This document shows, one piece after another, positions 9,138 to 18,428 of a stretch of 64,000 nucleotides of DNA. Made by a program: the position numbers and the translations under genes. Position 1 is the stretch's first letter, and every line of letters starts with the position of its first letter. The stretch spans positions 1-64,000 of the forward strand of contig NZ_JAKSYM010000376.1 of NCBI RefSeq assembly GCF_022829545.1. Direction: 5' to 3'. The notes below the pieces were generated by a model. It was not told the origin of the DNA and made no database searches. It was given only the letters and a program-made list of their open reading frames with translations. This stretch comes from Methylobacterium sp. J-030. GTDB lineage: Bacteria > Pseudomonadota > Alphaproteobacteria > Rhizobiales > Beijerinckiaceae.

Positions 9138-9943
9138 GTATGGCCCGCCCCGTCCGCAAGTGGCTCGGATCCGCTGGTCTGTGCAGTCTGCATAAACGTA
9201 TCCGGCCTTCCGGCGAGCCGTTGGCCAAGATGGAGATCCGCGCGTCCTGGGCCTCATAAAGGGGTCGGCGTCGAGCGCGGCGATGCGCCGGTCGAGATCC
9301 TGCCAGCGTTCACGCACCTCGGCCATGAGGGTTCGCATGCGCGGTGTGAGCGATGCGCCCGCGTCCGTGTCCGGCAACGCGGCCAGGCAAGCGGTGAGCT
9401 TGGCGCGCCCCTGCGCCACGACGTGGCCACGCTCCAGCAGGACGGAGCGGATCTGGTTGGTCAGCGCCGTGCGCTCGCCTACGAGCTGGTCGCGTACCCG
9501 GTGCAGAGTCTGCACGTCGAGCTGCGCCTCGGACTTGAGTGCCACGAAGCGCATCGTCGGGCGTGTGGCCGCTTCGGCGATGGCCTCGGCGTCGCGGTCG
9601 TCGTTCTTCTGCGCCTTGACGTAGGGGCGCACATACTCCGGCGACATCAATCGGATGGTGTGGCCTTGCTTGGCCAGGGCGCGGCCTATGTGATGGGCGC
9701 CACAGCAGGCCTCCATCGCCACGACGCACCCCGGCAGCTTCGCGCCGAAGGCGATCACCCCCTCGCGCCGCATGCGTCGGCGCAGCACGACCCGCCCCGC
9801 CGCGTCCAGCCCGACGAGGCTGCAGCTGTTCTTGCCCAGATCGATCCCAAGAACCGCGATCGTCATCGTCCTGCTTCCTTCCTCATCTCGGCTACCCTGC
9901 AAGCCTAGCAGCGTAGCCCGGTGAGGGGCGGGCCATCCATAAA
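9138..9943 (-). mobile_element. IS110-family remnant inside IS5
   Basis: The block lies between GCAAAA and AAAGGGGGG of the host IS5 transposase gene. It carries the N-terminal half of an IS110 transposase and about 120 bases beyond it, with no C-terminal domain. IS110 elements lack clear inverted repeats, so the exact ends are taken from the break in the host gene. Confidence 0.6.
9258..9866 (-). pseudogene. IS110-family transposase, N-terminal half
   Basis: Starts MTIAVLGIDLGKNSCSLVGL, the RuvC-like DEDD motif, followed by VVAMEACCGAHHIGRAL and VKAQKNDDRDAEAIAEAATR, which are diagnostic of IS110. Similarity ends near RRIAALDADPF. The C-terminal serine-containing domain (ATALVAA...WLGLVP) is absent here. 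A separate fragment of such a domain lies at 15728-15825. Confidence 0.8.
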
Positions 9944-10423
9944 GGGGGGCTGGCGTCAGGCCCGAACCCGACCGACCGGGGCAAGCCGGGCACGAAACGC
10001 CACGTCCTCACCGATGGGAAGGGTATCCCGCTCGCGCTGAAGCTGACGGGCGCCAACGTGCACGACAGCCGGATGCTCGAGGCGGTGGTGGATGCTGTGC
10101 CGCCGATCCGCCAGTGCTGGGGACGACCGCGCAAACGCCCGTCCCGGTTGCACGCCGACAAGGCCTACGATCACCGCCGCTGTCGTCAGGCTCTCACCCG
10201 CCGTCGCATCCAGCACCGCATCGCCCGTCGCGGCATCGAGAGCAGCCAACGTCTGGGCCGGCACAGGTGGGTCGTGGAGCGCACGCTGGCCTGGTTCGCC
10301 CAGTTCCGCCGCCTCGCCATCCGCTACGAGCGACGGACCGACATCCACCTCGCCTTCTCCACCCTGACCGCAGCCCTCATCGTCTGGCGCTTCATCGAAC
10401 GCTGGTTTTGTTAGAGGCCCTAA

Positions 10424-11206
10424 CATTACAGTTGCTTTTTTGCGAGGTTCTGACTCTCTGTGGCACCATGATTCGCGCATCATGGACGCCGGGAGCCTCG
10501 ATCGAGGCGACGCTGGAACTCTGGGCCTCTTCGCTGCGGGAGGTGAAGGGGCGCATGCGCCCGCTGTTCACGCAAGAGCGGGTGGCGGCCTCGGCAGGAG
10601 CATTCCTCGACGGACTGCTCGGCGCGGAACGACGCAAGACGGGTTGGATGCGGGCGGAAGCTGCCGGCGATCCCGGGCCCTGGCGTCAGAAAGCGGTGCT
10701 CGGTCGCGGACGCTGGGATGCCGACGCCCTGCGCGATGTCGTGCGAGACTATGCCCTGGAGACCCTGGCGGCGGTCGAGGGCCAGCGTTGGGCGATCGAG
10801 GATGCGTTCGAAACGGCCAAGACCGAACTTGGGCTCGCTCACAACGAGACCCGTTCCTGGCACGGCTGGCACCGGCACGTCAGCTTGGTGATGATGGCCT
10901 TCGCCCTGCTGGCTGTGACCCGCCATCACGCCAACGCGCCGCCCCCAAAAAGACGGGCGCGACCGAGACTGCCCGCGCGCTGATCCGCTGGTCGGTGCAG
11001 GAGATCCGCCGCATCGTAGTGCGGCTGGCGCAGCGGCGCATCCAGCCCGCTCACGTCATCGCATGGTCGCTCTGGCGACGGGCGCATCAGGCGGCTGCCC
11101 GAAATTTCCATATCAAACGCCGCGCATCAGCCGACAGGGGACGTCGACGGCGTAAGCCCAGCGCAACAAACAGCAAGCGAAAGCGCTCTAAAACGCAACT
11201 GTAATG
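10424..11206 (+). mobile_element. Internally deleted IS701-family element, 783 bp, with CTAA duplication
   Basis: The ends CATTACAGTTGC (10424-10435) and GCAACTGTAATG (11195-11206) are perfect inverted repeats. CTAA lies directly outside both (10420-10423 and 11207-11210), the 4-base duplication expected for IS701. It abuts the right end of the IS5 element. Length is about half the usual 1.4 kb because the transposase core is deleted. Confidence 0.8.
10468..11204 (+). pseudogene. IS701-family transposase lacking its catalytic core
   Basis: The N-terminus (from MIRASWTPGASIEATLELWA to VVRDYALETLA) joins directly, in frame, to the C-terminal AVEGQRWAIEDAFETAKTEL and HNETRSWHGWHRHVSLVMM. In full-length relatives more than 200 residues lie between, including the VIDET and AADxxYG catalytic Asp motifs. 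Near the end an A5 run (10947-10951) separates frame one from a -1 frame that continues ALIRWSVQEIRRIVVRLAQR to 11204. The ends and flanks are intact, so this resembles a non-autonomous deletion derivative. Confidence 0.75.
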
Positions 11207-11210
11207 CTAA

Positions 11211-11696
11211 GCCGGGTGGCGGGTCACCCCAGTCGGCGAAGGTCCGCACCGGGATCGCGCGCCGGATGGCGGAGGCGGCCCCACGCCGGCGGCCTCCCGA
11301 TGACGTGTCCTCACGCTGCAGCCGCAGGGCCCGGCCGATCGTCGCGGCACTGATCGACAGCAGGGCAGCCAAGATCTCAGGTGCGAGGATGAGGTGGCCG
11401 TGCCGCTCCATCGCGGGCACCAGCGTCGGGATGAAAGCCTTCAGTCTTTTGCCGCAGATCCGGTCAGAGGCCTCCCACAACAGGATCAGCGCCGCACGAA
11501 CCGCCTCGTCGTACAGCCGGCGGCGCTGACGCGCCGCCACGGGCTGGGATGGGGAAGTCCGCAGAAGCCGCATGGCGTGCTTGCGATGATAGCCGGTCAC
11601 CGCAGCAAACTCGTCGAGGATGTGCGCCCTGTCCGTGCGTGCGCTGCTGCGGTAGCGCTGCGCCACGGCAGCCAGCAGTTCATCGCGCGTTGCCAT
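11211..11696 (-). pseudogene. Integrase-core transposase, 5' part
   Basis: Starts MATRDELLAAVAQRYRSS, then TGYHRKHAMRLLR and a helix-turn-helix-like LLSISAATIGRALRLQ, ending IPVRTFADWGDPPPG where the IS701/IS5 insertion begins. It continues at 8763 with VEADLVAHSG. ATG chosen at 11696 because the residues upstream derive from a palindrome. Confidence 0.7.
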
Positions 11697-11704
11697 GCTC
11701 ACTC

Positions 11705-11754
11705 GCCTCATCGCTGCCTCCACCGCCAAGCTGCGGTGGAGGCAGCGATGAGGC
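11705..11754. repeat. Perfect 22-bp inverted repeat with 6-base loop
   Basis: GCCTCATCGCTGCCTCCACC... (11705-11726) is the exact reverse complement of 11733-11754, with loop CAAGCT. It lies 8 bases upstream of the integrase-type transposase start. It has no T run, so it is not an ordinary terminator; it may be a recognition hairpin or an attenuating structure of that element. Confidence 0.8.
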
Positions 11755-12519
11755 AACCCCCAACTTCGGGGAGCATTTCAGGCGATGCAACGCGACATCT
11801 CATCCAGATCGCCGCGCTACAGCGCACGCCGCGCCGGTGTTGGTCACGATCGATAGAGTGTTGCACGTTGTTGCGAGCCCCGTCCGGATTGGTGCGCTGG
11901 AAGAGGTTGAGGCGAGGCCACCCTCGTTGCTGATCTAGTCGCCGACCGCGTAGCCGGCATCCGCCGTCGTGCACTCGGCGATGACTACGCGCCGGGCCGG
12001 CTGCACATCGAGGTTGTGGGTCACCATGGTCGTGCCGATACCCGGCAGGGTCGCAGTCCAACTGGCGTCGAACTGGCCCTGATAGCTTCCAGGCGCAGTT
12101 CTCCTGACCACTCTGGCGAGGGAGGCCGGCATCCGGGTGCAGACCGGCCGCGGTGCCAGCCGATCGGTTAGTCTACAACGCGATGAGCCCGCTGCAGGGC
12201 CTGGAGCCGGGATGGTCGGGGTCGCTCTGGCGCATGCGCCGAGCGCGCAGATCATCGCCGATTTCATCCACGTGCACCCGGGCGCGCTGCGCACTGCCTC
12301 GCGGACGCTTCCCGGCCTCTTCTGCGTCCCGGATGCGGTGGCGGCTGCCGGTATGCCGGACGGCGATTACAGCCTCGGCGGGGTGCCCATCCGCAATTAG
12401 GGGAACCGGGTCAGCAATAAGCACACTGGATCACCACGGGCACCTTACTGTCATCTTGAGAGGCCGGACCGGAAGCCGATACATTTTGACTTTAGATCAG
12501 TCCCGTATCACGAAAACCG
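11755..12519. other. Debris region, no intact gene
   Basis: 11767-11825 resembles 18283-18345 (shared GGAGCATT...TCTCATCC...GCCGCGCT.CAG). On the minus strand 11938-12100 encodes a fragment ending GTTMVTHNLDVQPARRVV then GYAVGD, and on the plus strand 12200-12400 reads AQIIADFIHVHPGALRTASR to DGDYSLGGVPIRN. Both look like phage-gene debris but neither has a complete frame. Confidence 0.4.
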
Positions 12520-13317
12520 CTATTTGATATACCAGTCGTCCCAATTGCTCAAACGGGTGAACTTGCGTCTATAACCCTTCGAGCCGAGAAACTTGAATAT
12601 TTCATCTCTATAAATAGTCCTGTTGTGCTCTACACTAATGCATTTAATATTATACATCGTAAAATCAAAAACGCTTAGTATGTCAAGTTCGCTGCCTTCG
12701 GTATCAACGCTAAGATAATCGATGTCATAAGGGGCGTTATGTGCACGAAGTAGATCTGCTAGAGATATCGTCTCAACCTCATACCTCTTACCCAACTTCC
12801 GGTCCTCGGCCCAAGTATCACGGTCCGAGAATTCATCAATTGTCGAAAGCGTGGCATAAGTACCGGGAACCTGATTGAAAATCAACTTTTTGCCGGATTC
12901 CTTAAACACACATCTCCTATCTATGTGGCATGATCTATTAAAAACCAAGTCATTTATCCAAACATGTGCTGGCTCTGCAAGTATCCCTGACCATCCGTAG
13001 AGTTTTTCTAGCATGAGTGTATTGCTATGACTGACGCCATCGCATGCCCCGAACTCTACAAAATATCCGCCTGATTTGAACCCCGTCTCAAAGAGTACCC
13101 AAACGTCTTGGAACAGCTGCGCATTGGACCGATTAAGGTTCCGCATTACACAGGCCATGAATTCCTGCTCATCCTGATCGAAAACCGACAATCGTCCAGC
13201 TTCTTCTCTGATCAGTCTGGCGGCTTCTAGGATGGGTTGCAGCGACATGAGGTGCCTTAGTCGACCTGTAGCTTCGTTGACGGGTGAGCGCTCGGAGTTC
13301 GCCCAATCCATATTCAT
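12520..13317 (-). CDS. FkbM-family methyltransferase
   Basis: A 265-residue SAM-dependent methyltransferase of the FkbM family; such enzymes O-methylate sugars or polyketides. The SAM-binding motif appears as GGYFVEFGACDGVSHSNT, followed by LEKLYGWSGILAEP and the second conserved block IDYLSVDTEGSELDILSVFD, with ISVEHN after it. The C-terminal GYRRKFTRLSNWDDWYIK closely matches that of the protein at 44095-44838, so these are paralogues. The gene is much more AT-rich than the IS elements around it, suggesting separate transfer. A second FkbM gene lies 121 bases upstream on the same strand. Confidence 0.85.
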   Translation of the reverse strand: MNMDWANSERSPVNEATGRLRHLMSLQPILEAARLIREEAGRLSVFDQDEQEFMACVMRNLNRSNAQLFQDVWVLFETGFKSGGYFVEFGACDGVSHSNTLMLEKLYGWSGILAEPAHVWINDLVFNRSCHIDRRCVFKESGKKLIFNQVPGTYATLSTIDEFSDRDTWAEDRKLGKRYEVETISLADLLRAHNAPYDIDYLSVDTEGSELDILSVFDFTMYNIKCISVEHNRTIYRDEIFKFLGSKGYRRKFTRLSNWDDWYIK

Positions 13318-13438
13318 ACGGTCTGGTTATGTCCAGAACGTGAGAGTTGCCTGAGCGGCACCTTTCGGCCCACTGGTTGAGCGTAGGATACGGAGCGTCC
13401 GAGGCAACCTGTTATATTCCTCATGCGGCTTCCATTGC

Positions 13439-14398
13439 TCACGAATTAGTATATTGATTGACAGCGATCATGTTCCTCAAGATTTCCTTTGAGCTGCTCG
13501 CCACTATTTCGGTGCGGCCAAGTGGCCTGAAATTCGGAAAAGTTGGCCGATTTGCGGGATTGCTCGCATATATAAAGCCGTCATTCGATGTTGAATGAGA
13601 GTCAAAATCACTGGAAATCTCCAATCTGTAGCCTAAGCGCTTTAGTTGATCGGCTACATGCAGATGTTTTTTCTGACTGTGTGTCGATATAAATATATGG
13701 TCTACCAAATGTCTCTTTAAGGTATCTTCTGCGCCCACAAGCATTTCTTCTTCAAATCCCTGGATGTCGACGTGCAGTATATCTAGGTACTTGAAAGCCC
13801 TTGAGCGGAAAAACTTGTCGACCTCGAATCGGCCAACATCAACGAAGTCTTGGATAAATTCGCCAGCTAGGTCATTCCGCGCAAAGTTACTACGTCCAAC
13901 CTCTAGGTAAATTGTTTCGGGCTCTACCATGATCAAACATGCGCTTTGCCTCCGTATTTTTAGCCACATTGAGTAATGCGCCCAGTAAGATCCTAATTCC
14001 AGCATAATTGGTGCGTTTGGCATAAGCTTTAGAACTTCCTGAAAAACAAACTCCTCCAGCGGCTCATGCACACCCCTGTTATAAATTAAGATACGACTGA
14101 AATCCCCGGCGTAAGCATGCGAATTGCCTATTGGAACTTGCAAGCCATTGTGTAACATTACCAATTCACCGGAAACACAGCCGGCTTTTGGCACTCGATC
14201 TATGAGAATATTTATTGGATCGGAGATAATCTCACGAAACCTCCCATCGAAATCCGAATCGGCCGCCTTCAGCGGCAGCTCCATATCGGCATCGCTATTC
14301 TTCGATGCTAAATTGTCGTCGGCCTTTGTCAGGATTGAAGGCCTGCCAACTCCGTGTTCTTTATTGCTTGACGGTCGTTTCGATTTCCAAAAAAGCAT
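13439..14398 (-). CDS. FkbM-type methyltransferase, divergent
   Basis: A 319-residue protein with a 100-residue unrelated N-terminal part and an FkbM-like core: MLELGSYWAHYSMWLK (SAM motif region), ACLIMVEPETIYLEVGRSNF and YLDILHVDIQGFEEEMLVGA. HIFISTHSQ follows, as in other FkbM proteins that act on glycans. GGAG is well placed before the ATG at 14398. It lies upstream of the FkbM gene at 12520-13317 on the same strand, so the two probably form an operon. Substrate unknown. Confidence 0.75.
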   Translation of the reverse strand: MLFWKSKRPSSNKEHGVGRPSILTKADDNLASKNSDADMELPLKAADSDFDGRFREIISDPINILIDRVPKAGCVSGELVMLHNGLQVPIGNSHAYAGDFSRILIYNRGVHEPLEEFVFQEVLKLMPNAPIMLELGSYWAHYSMWLKIRRQSACLIMVEPETIYLEVGRSNFARNDLAGEFIQDFVDVGRFEVDKFFRSRAFKYLDILHVDIQGFEEEMLVGAEDTLKRHLVDHIFISTHSQKKHLHVADQLKRLGYRLEISSDFDSHSTSNDGFIYASNPANRPTFPNFRPLGRTEIVASSSKEILRNMIAVNQYTNS

Positions 14399-14704
14399 CT
14401 TTTTCTCCTTACGAACAATAGCTTTGCGGAAAATTTTCCATAAGATTGGCCTACGTACTTTGCTTCTGATACCAGCACGAGTAAGCGATTAGCAGGCAGT
14501 TGTGTGTGCCTGAACGACAGGGTTCTAGTACGTTGGGCAGGCGTAGCGCGGGCAACGAAAGAGCCTTCGGTAACTGCGCCGGCTCGCCGCCGGAGCAATC
14601 TGACAAGTGCTCATACATCCGATCTGGTGCGCAGGCGCAACAGGGCTTCGCGCGCTGTTGGTCAGGATCATCGGGCCCACTCTCAGGCTAACCGTTAATC
14701 AGCT

Positions 14705-15725
14705 GGAAGAGCAGGTTTTCTTCGCTCGGCAGGATCGCCTCCAGCGCGATCGGTGAGATCGCCGCAGCTGTCTTGCCCCGCCGTGCCTTGGCCGCGACGT
14801 CAGCGGGCACGAAGAACCCGCGGCAGGCATGCGCCCAGCAGAATGCCGGGCGGATCATTCCTTGCGGGCGCGTGGGATCGTAGAGGCGGTTGTAGCTGCT
14901 GTAGGCATCCGCCTGCAGGATCCCGCTGCAACCGCGCAGATGAGCCTCAGGGTGCTCTCCGGCCCGGTCGCGTGAGGCGTAGAACAGCGCTGCCGGCGGG
15001 TCCGGCCGCCGAAGGAGTGGTCGTCATGGACATAGGTCCGGATCCGGCCGGTGACCGTCCGGCCCCTGGCCAGGATCGGCACCGTGGTATCGTCGTCGTG
15101 GAGCCGCCCGGCCGCCAGAACATGCGCCGCGATCAGCGCATGCAGGGGCGCGAGCGCCGCCGCGCAGGCACTGACCTAATCGGCCAGCGTCGAGACCGAC
15201 AGCGCGATCCCTTCGCGAGCGAAGCGCTCGCTCTGGCGGTTCAGCGGTTGATGCTGGCCGAACTTCTCGAACAGGATCGTCGCCAGGAGGTGAGGCCAGG
15301 CAAAGCCGCTCGGCGTGACATGGAAGGGTGCGGGCGGCTGCGTGATCGTCTCGCAGGCCCGGCACGAGAAGCGCTCGCGCACGGTCTGGATCACCTTCCA
15401 GGTCGGCGAGATCACCTCCAGCGTCTCGGTGATATCCTCACCGAGCTTCGACAGCTTCGCCGATCCGCAGCCGGGGCAGAGCTCCGGCACTGAGATGAGG
15501 ATCCGCCCGCGCGGGAGATGGGCCGGGAACGGTTTGCGCGCGCATGCTGGGGGCGGTAGGCCGCTCCCAGCATGCGCGCCAGGGCAGCCTCGGCGGCGGC
15601 CGCCTGTTCCGTGGCGGTCGCCTCCAGCTTTTCCAGTTCGAGTTTCATCTGGTCGATGAGCCGCACCGTGCGCTCCGAGCGCGTGCCGTACAGCTCGCGC
15701 CGCAGCTTCTCGATCTGCACACGAG
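14705..15725 (-). pseudogene. IS66-family TnpC transposase, degraded
   Basis: The parts in order are the coiled coil (IEKLRRELYGTRSERTVRLI), the zinc finger (LCPGCGSAKLSKLGED), FSCRACETITQPPAPFH, HQPLNRQSERFAREGI, DDDTTVPILARG and, in another frame, WAHACRGFFVPADVAAKAR. A TAG at 15176-15178 interrupts after STLAD, and at least two frame changes occur (near 15520 and 15000). The C-terminus after ISPIALEA is replaced by other sequence. Confidence 0.8.
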
Positions 15726-15727
15726 GC

Positions 15728-15825
15728 CGAGCCAGGCCATCAGATCGCGCCCGCGGACGAAGGTCCTCACGTCGCCGACGGCCGCGACCAGCGCGGTCGC
15801 ATTGAACGCGACGATGCTCATTCAG
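15728..15825 (-). pseudogene. IS110-family transposase, C-terminal-domain fragment
   Basis: About 33 codons reading IVAFNATALVAAVGDVRTF and GRDLMAWLGLV, the conserved C-terminal domain start of IS110 transposases. It is bounded by the IS66 and IS5 fragments. Confidence 0.65.
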
Positions 15826-15827
15826 GT

Positions 15828-15935
15828 CTATGCAAGGACACATGCGGCGAGTGCGACGGCTGCGAGATGGTTGCAGGACAAGCGATCAAAGCGGGTCGCG
15901 ACGGACTGCGAGTTCTTGAGACGGCCGAACGCGCT
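15828..15935 (-). pseudogene. IS5-family transposase, C-terminal fragment
   Basis: Minus-strand codons FGRLKNSQSVATRFDRL and NHLAAVALAACVLA match the C-terminal end of IS5 transposases (FxRLKxxRRVATRYD...YLAAVxLAA). Confidence 0.65.
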
Positions 15936-15981
15936 CGCGCAGAAATTTATAATACACGCTAAGGTACGATGACATCTCGCT

Positions 15982-17367
15982 TCAGCCCAAAATGCGACGC
16001 GCGCTTCGCCAGACGTGCTCGACCAGCCCGATTAGCGAATGTTCTTGGTCCGCCCCCCGCCGCAGCGAGGGTGTGCCGACTTTCGGCGTCTGGTTCAAAG
16101 ATCTCATCGCAGTCAGGGCCGCATCAATGTCGAATAGCTTCTCATTGCAGAGCAATTCACCGGCCCCAAAATGGAACAGGCTAAAATTATGTAATATCCG
16201 GGGCCATAATTCTGCATATAGCTCGGCTAGTCGTTCGTGGCTGAGCGAGCATAATTTTGATAATTCGCTGCGAATGAGTTGAAATCTTTCACTTGGGTCA
16301 TCTATCAGGTCGTAACTCTCATCAATAAATGGGTGGAATGTCATAAATCCCTTGGCGCGAATTTGCTGCAGTGTCCCAGCATTCGCGACCATCAAAAAAG
16401 GGTGACAGTGCGCAATTGGCTTCCAGGATTTCTCTGTCATCCTTAGTTCTGACATAGCGTTGTCAAATGTTGATTCTGTAACAATACTGAAATATGACTC
16501 GGTGTAATATCTAGTATCGAATCCGCCGTACGCCATCTTCGGCTGATCCGTTTCTCCATCGAGCACGATTGGAGCCAAACTCTCAAGTTCCTGGAAGCGG
16601 GATATCGTTGCGTCGTCGAAGCGGAGATATCGAAACCAATCCTTGATCACGTCGTCGTCAGACCAATCCGTTGTGTTGTGCTCGGTTTCCTTGGCAACTC
16701 TACCATGAAACGAGAGATGCCCGTCCTTCAGGGCGCCCATCGAAAGTAATGCCAGGGGGATCGCCAGCCGGGTGTGCCTGGACAAACGGTTAAGCGATAA
16801 ATATTTTTTGGGCCTGGTCGCCTTACTGTTTGCAAGCAAAAGGCTGCGGTAATACAATCTTTGAATTGCAGTCTGGTCTTTGGACAATTCGGCCGCGTAA
16901 TAATATAATTGGACGTCGAATGAAATAGGTGTAAACGCGGGTTTCTGTTTGTTGCTATTGCACCAAGTTGCGTATCGTTGCGCCGCTGTAAGATCGCTCG
17001 TCAGGTATAAAACGCGATCAGCTGTTAGCCCATACGATGCGATGCGCTCAGCGCTGTGATTTAAGGCGACTGGATCGAGTGGGAAACCTTCGCCTGCGGC
17101 ATCCAGGCAGAGCTTCATGTTTGGTGCAGCCATGTAAGTCAGCGCACCCTCCTCAATAAGCCTGAAAACCAGGCCGGCTTCGTTTCCCTCGGGTCGCAAG
17201 CGGCTGGGATGGATGGCAGGTATAGGTAATAGGCAGGTACGAGAAGGGTCCACCTTGTCAATAGAATAAACGTAATCTATCAAGTCTCTCTTCAACCCCT
17301 GGAAAGCCGCAGGAGTCAAAAAGAAACTATTATTAGGACCTCCAGTGAAAACTTGTATTTTGCGCAT
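15982..17367 (-). CDS. Putative glycosyltransferase-like protein of the surface-glycan island
   Basis: A 461-residue AT-rich gene with no confident family match. Its best clue is the C-terminal third: SYFSIVTESTF, MTEKSWKPIAHCHPFLMVAN, QQIRAKGFMTFHPFIDESYD and then a run of Ser/Leu-rich helices. TEK-(S/T)-(W/F)-KP near a GFxTFxxxxDESYD motif is a pattern I associate with fucosyltransferase-like glycosyltransferases from LPS clusters and large viruses. The N-terminal half is unrelated to anything I know. I prefer the ATG at 17367 (MRKIQVFTGGPNNSFF) over an upstream TTG at 17412. It has no signal peptide or membrane segment. Confidence 0.5.
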   Translation of the reverse strand: MRKIQVFTGGPNNSFFLTPAAFQGLKRDLIDYVYSIDKVDPSRTCLLPIPAIHPSRLRPEGNEAGLVFRLIEEGALTYMAAPNMKLCLDAAGEGFPLDPVALNHSAERIASYGLTADRVLYLTSDLTAAQRYATWCNSNKQKPAFTPISFDVQLYYYAAELSKDQTAIQRLYYRSLLLANSKATRPKKYLSLNRLSRHTRLAIPLALLSMGALKDGHLSFHGRVAKETEHNTTDWSDDDVIKDWFRYLRFDDATISRFQELESLAPIVLDGETDQPKMAYGGFDTRYYTESYFSIVTESTFDNAMSELRMTEKSWKPIAHCHPFLMVANAGTLQQIRAKGFMTFHPFIDESYDLIDDPSERFQLIRSELSKLCSLSHERLAELYAELWPRILHNFSLFHFGAGELLCNEKLFDIDAALTAMRSLNQTPKVGTPSLRRGADQEHSLIGLVEHVWRSARRILG

Positions 17368-17837
17368 CACTAAGCCGTTTTCTGATGGATAAGTCGGTGT
17401 GGTGTCCAACAAGATTTGACGCTGAGTCGAGCCCTCGAGGCTCCCAATCGGTGTTCCGTATCTACACCCTTTCGGGGCGTCCCTGCGGGACCTGCCATGT
17501 TGAAGCGCCCAACGCTAGGCTTAAAACCGATCCTGGCCGGAAGCGGCTTATCTGATTTGAAGACGGCCGACCCGGAAAGCTGACCGGCCGCCTACCAGCC
17601 AACCCGGGCGCCTGAATCGCGGTCGGTACCTCTCCGAGGCGGCCGTTCGTCGGCCGTGTGGCAACTTCGGCTCAAAGTGGTGAGCCGCCATGGGACTGTC
17701 GGCCGAGACCCGACCGTCGGCTTTGCGACTTTCCCGGTCACTCCGGCCGCCATAGGCGTGTCTTTGAGCGGCGATAAGGTGGATGGCTAGCATCAGCGGC
17801 CCTCCGGCGACAGCCACGACGACGGCAGCCGTCAAAG

Positions 17838-17960
17838 TGATCCTCCCCTGATTTCGCGGACACAGGGAGATCAGTTCGTGGTCCCCTCGGCTTGCTCGGG
17901 CGTGAGATAGCCGAGTGCCGAATGAATGCGTTGCCGATCGTACAACCTCTCAAGCACAAG
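17838..17960 (-). pseudogene. IS3-family (IS407-group) transposase end with terminal repeat
   Basis: Minus-strand codons LERLYDRQRIHSALGYLTPE then QAEGTTN-stop are the OrfB C-terminus of an IS407-group element. The terminal repeat TGATCCTCCCCTGATTTCGC at 17839 follows. Everything upstream of 17960 in the element is lost. Confidence 0.7.
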
Positions 17961-17969
17961 ACCCATAGT

Positions 17970-18407
17970 ACCGGGTCTGGCGACGACGGTGTCGTCGTCT
18001 ACGGGTGGCATCCGTGGGCCGGGCGTGCGGTTCGCCTTCACGAGGTGATCGGGCGCGCAGCAGGTACGGCCGTGCGCTGCACGCCCGTGGACGTGTCACC
18101 CGCACGCCTGCAGGAGATCCCTTTGGATGCTCGACCCCGTCGCGTGCGGGGCAATGCGGGCGGCGCCGCAGTTCTGGCGGACCGAGCTCGCCACCAGCTT
18201 GGTGCTCGGCCCTCCAGGGATGCCGGCGTCCACGACCCGGCCATCGGGAGCATCGGTGTGAGGCAACGACCGATCAGCCCGGGAGCATTCCTGAGTGAGG
18301 CAATACGTGGTCTCATCCTGATTGCCGCGCTGCAGTCGGCGGCGAACAACAAGTTGACCAACGCCAACTGGCGCTGGCGCGCCGTGGTCGAGCGGCAGCA
18401 CCGCTGA
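17970..18407 (+). pseudogene. Degraded transposon-associated small ORFs
   Basis: VVYGWHPWAGRAVRLHEVIG followed, after a frame change near 18128, by LWMLDPVACGAMRAAPQFW resembles small proteins that accompany recombinase genes in transposons. A DUF5372-like relation is possible but unproven. It is followed by FLSEAIRGLILIAALQS, which resembles a piece at 11767-11825. No intact frame. Confidence 0.35.
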
Positions 18408-18428
18408 GGAGGGCACCGCTTCCTGATC

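Larger units (their letters stand above)
8803..10414 (+). pseudogene. IS5-family transposase split in two
   Basis: The first part (8803-9137) starts MARPLLPDGLWAEIAPLLLP and runs to DFSRASLDSPSIAAK. The second part (9944-10414) resumes KGGLASGPNPTDRGKPGTKR, then HADKAYDHRRCR and the C-terminal RWVVERTLAWFAQFRRL. Removing 9138-9943 rebuilds the GCAAAA-GGGGGG join typical of these transposases. All family motifs are present but separated by about 800 bases, so no whole protein is made. Confidence 0.85.
8764..10420 (+). mobile_element. IS5-family element interrupted by IS110 remnant
   Basis: The ends are GAGCGTCTAACAAAACC (8764-8780) and GGTTTTGTTAGAGGCCC (10404-10420), an imperfect inverted repeat. 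The three bases TAA lie on both sides (8761-8763 and 10421-10423), fitting a target duplication. The internal transposase is split at its slippery run by foreign sequence at 9138-9943. Confidence 0.75.

Noticed and set aside
17548..17835. Minus-strand 95-codon frame with a hydrophobic start (TAAVVVAVAGGPLMLAIHLI)
   Set aside because: Its TTG start and apparent ribosome-binding site lie in the terminal repeat of an IS3 remnant, and the rest is Arg-rich without family support.
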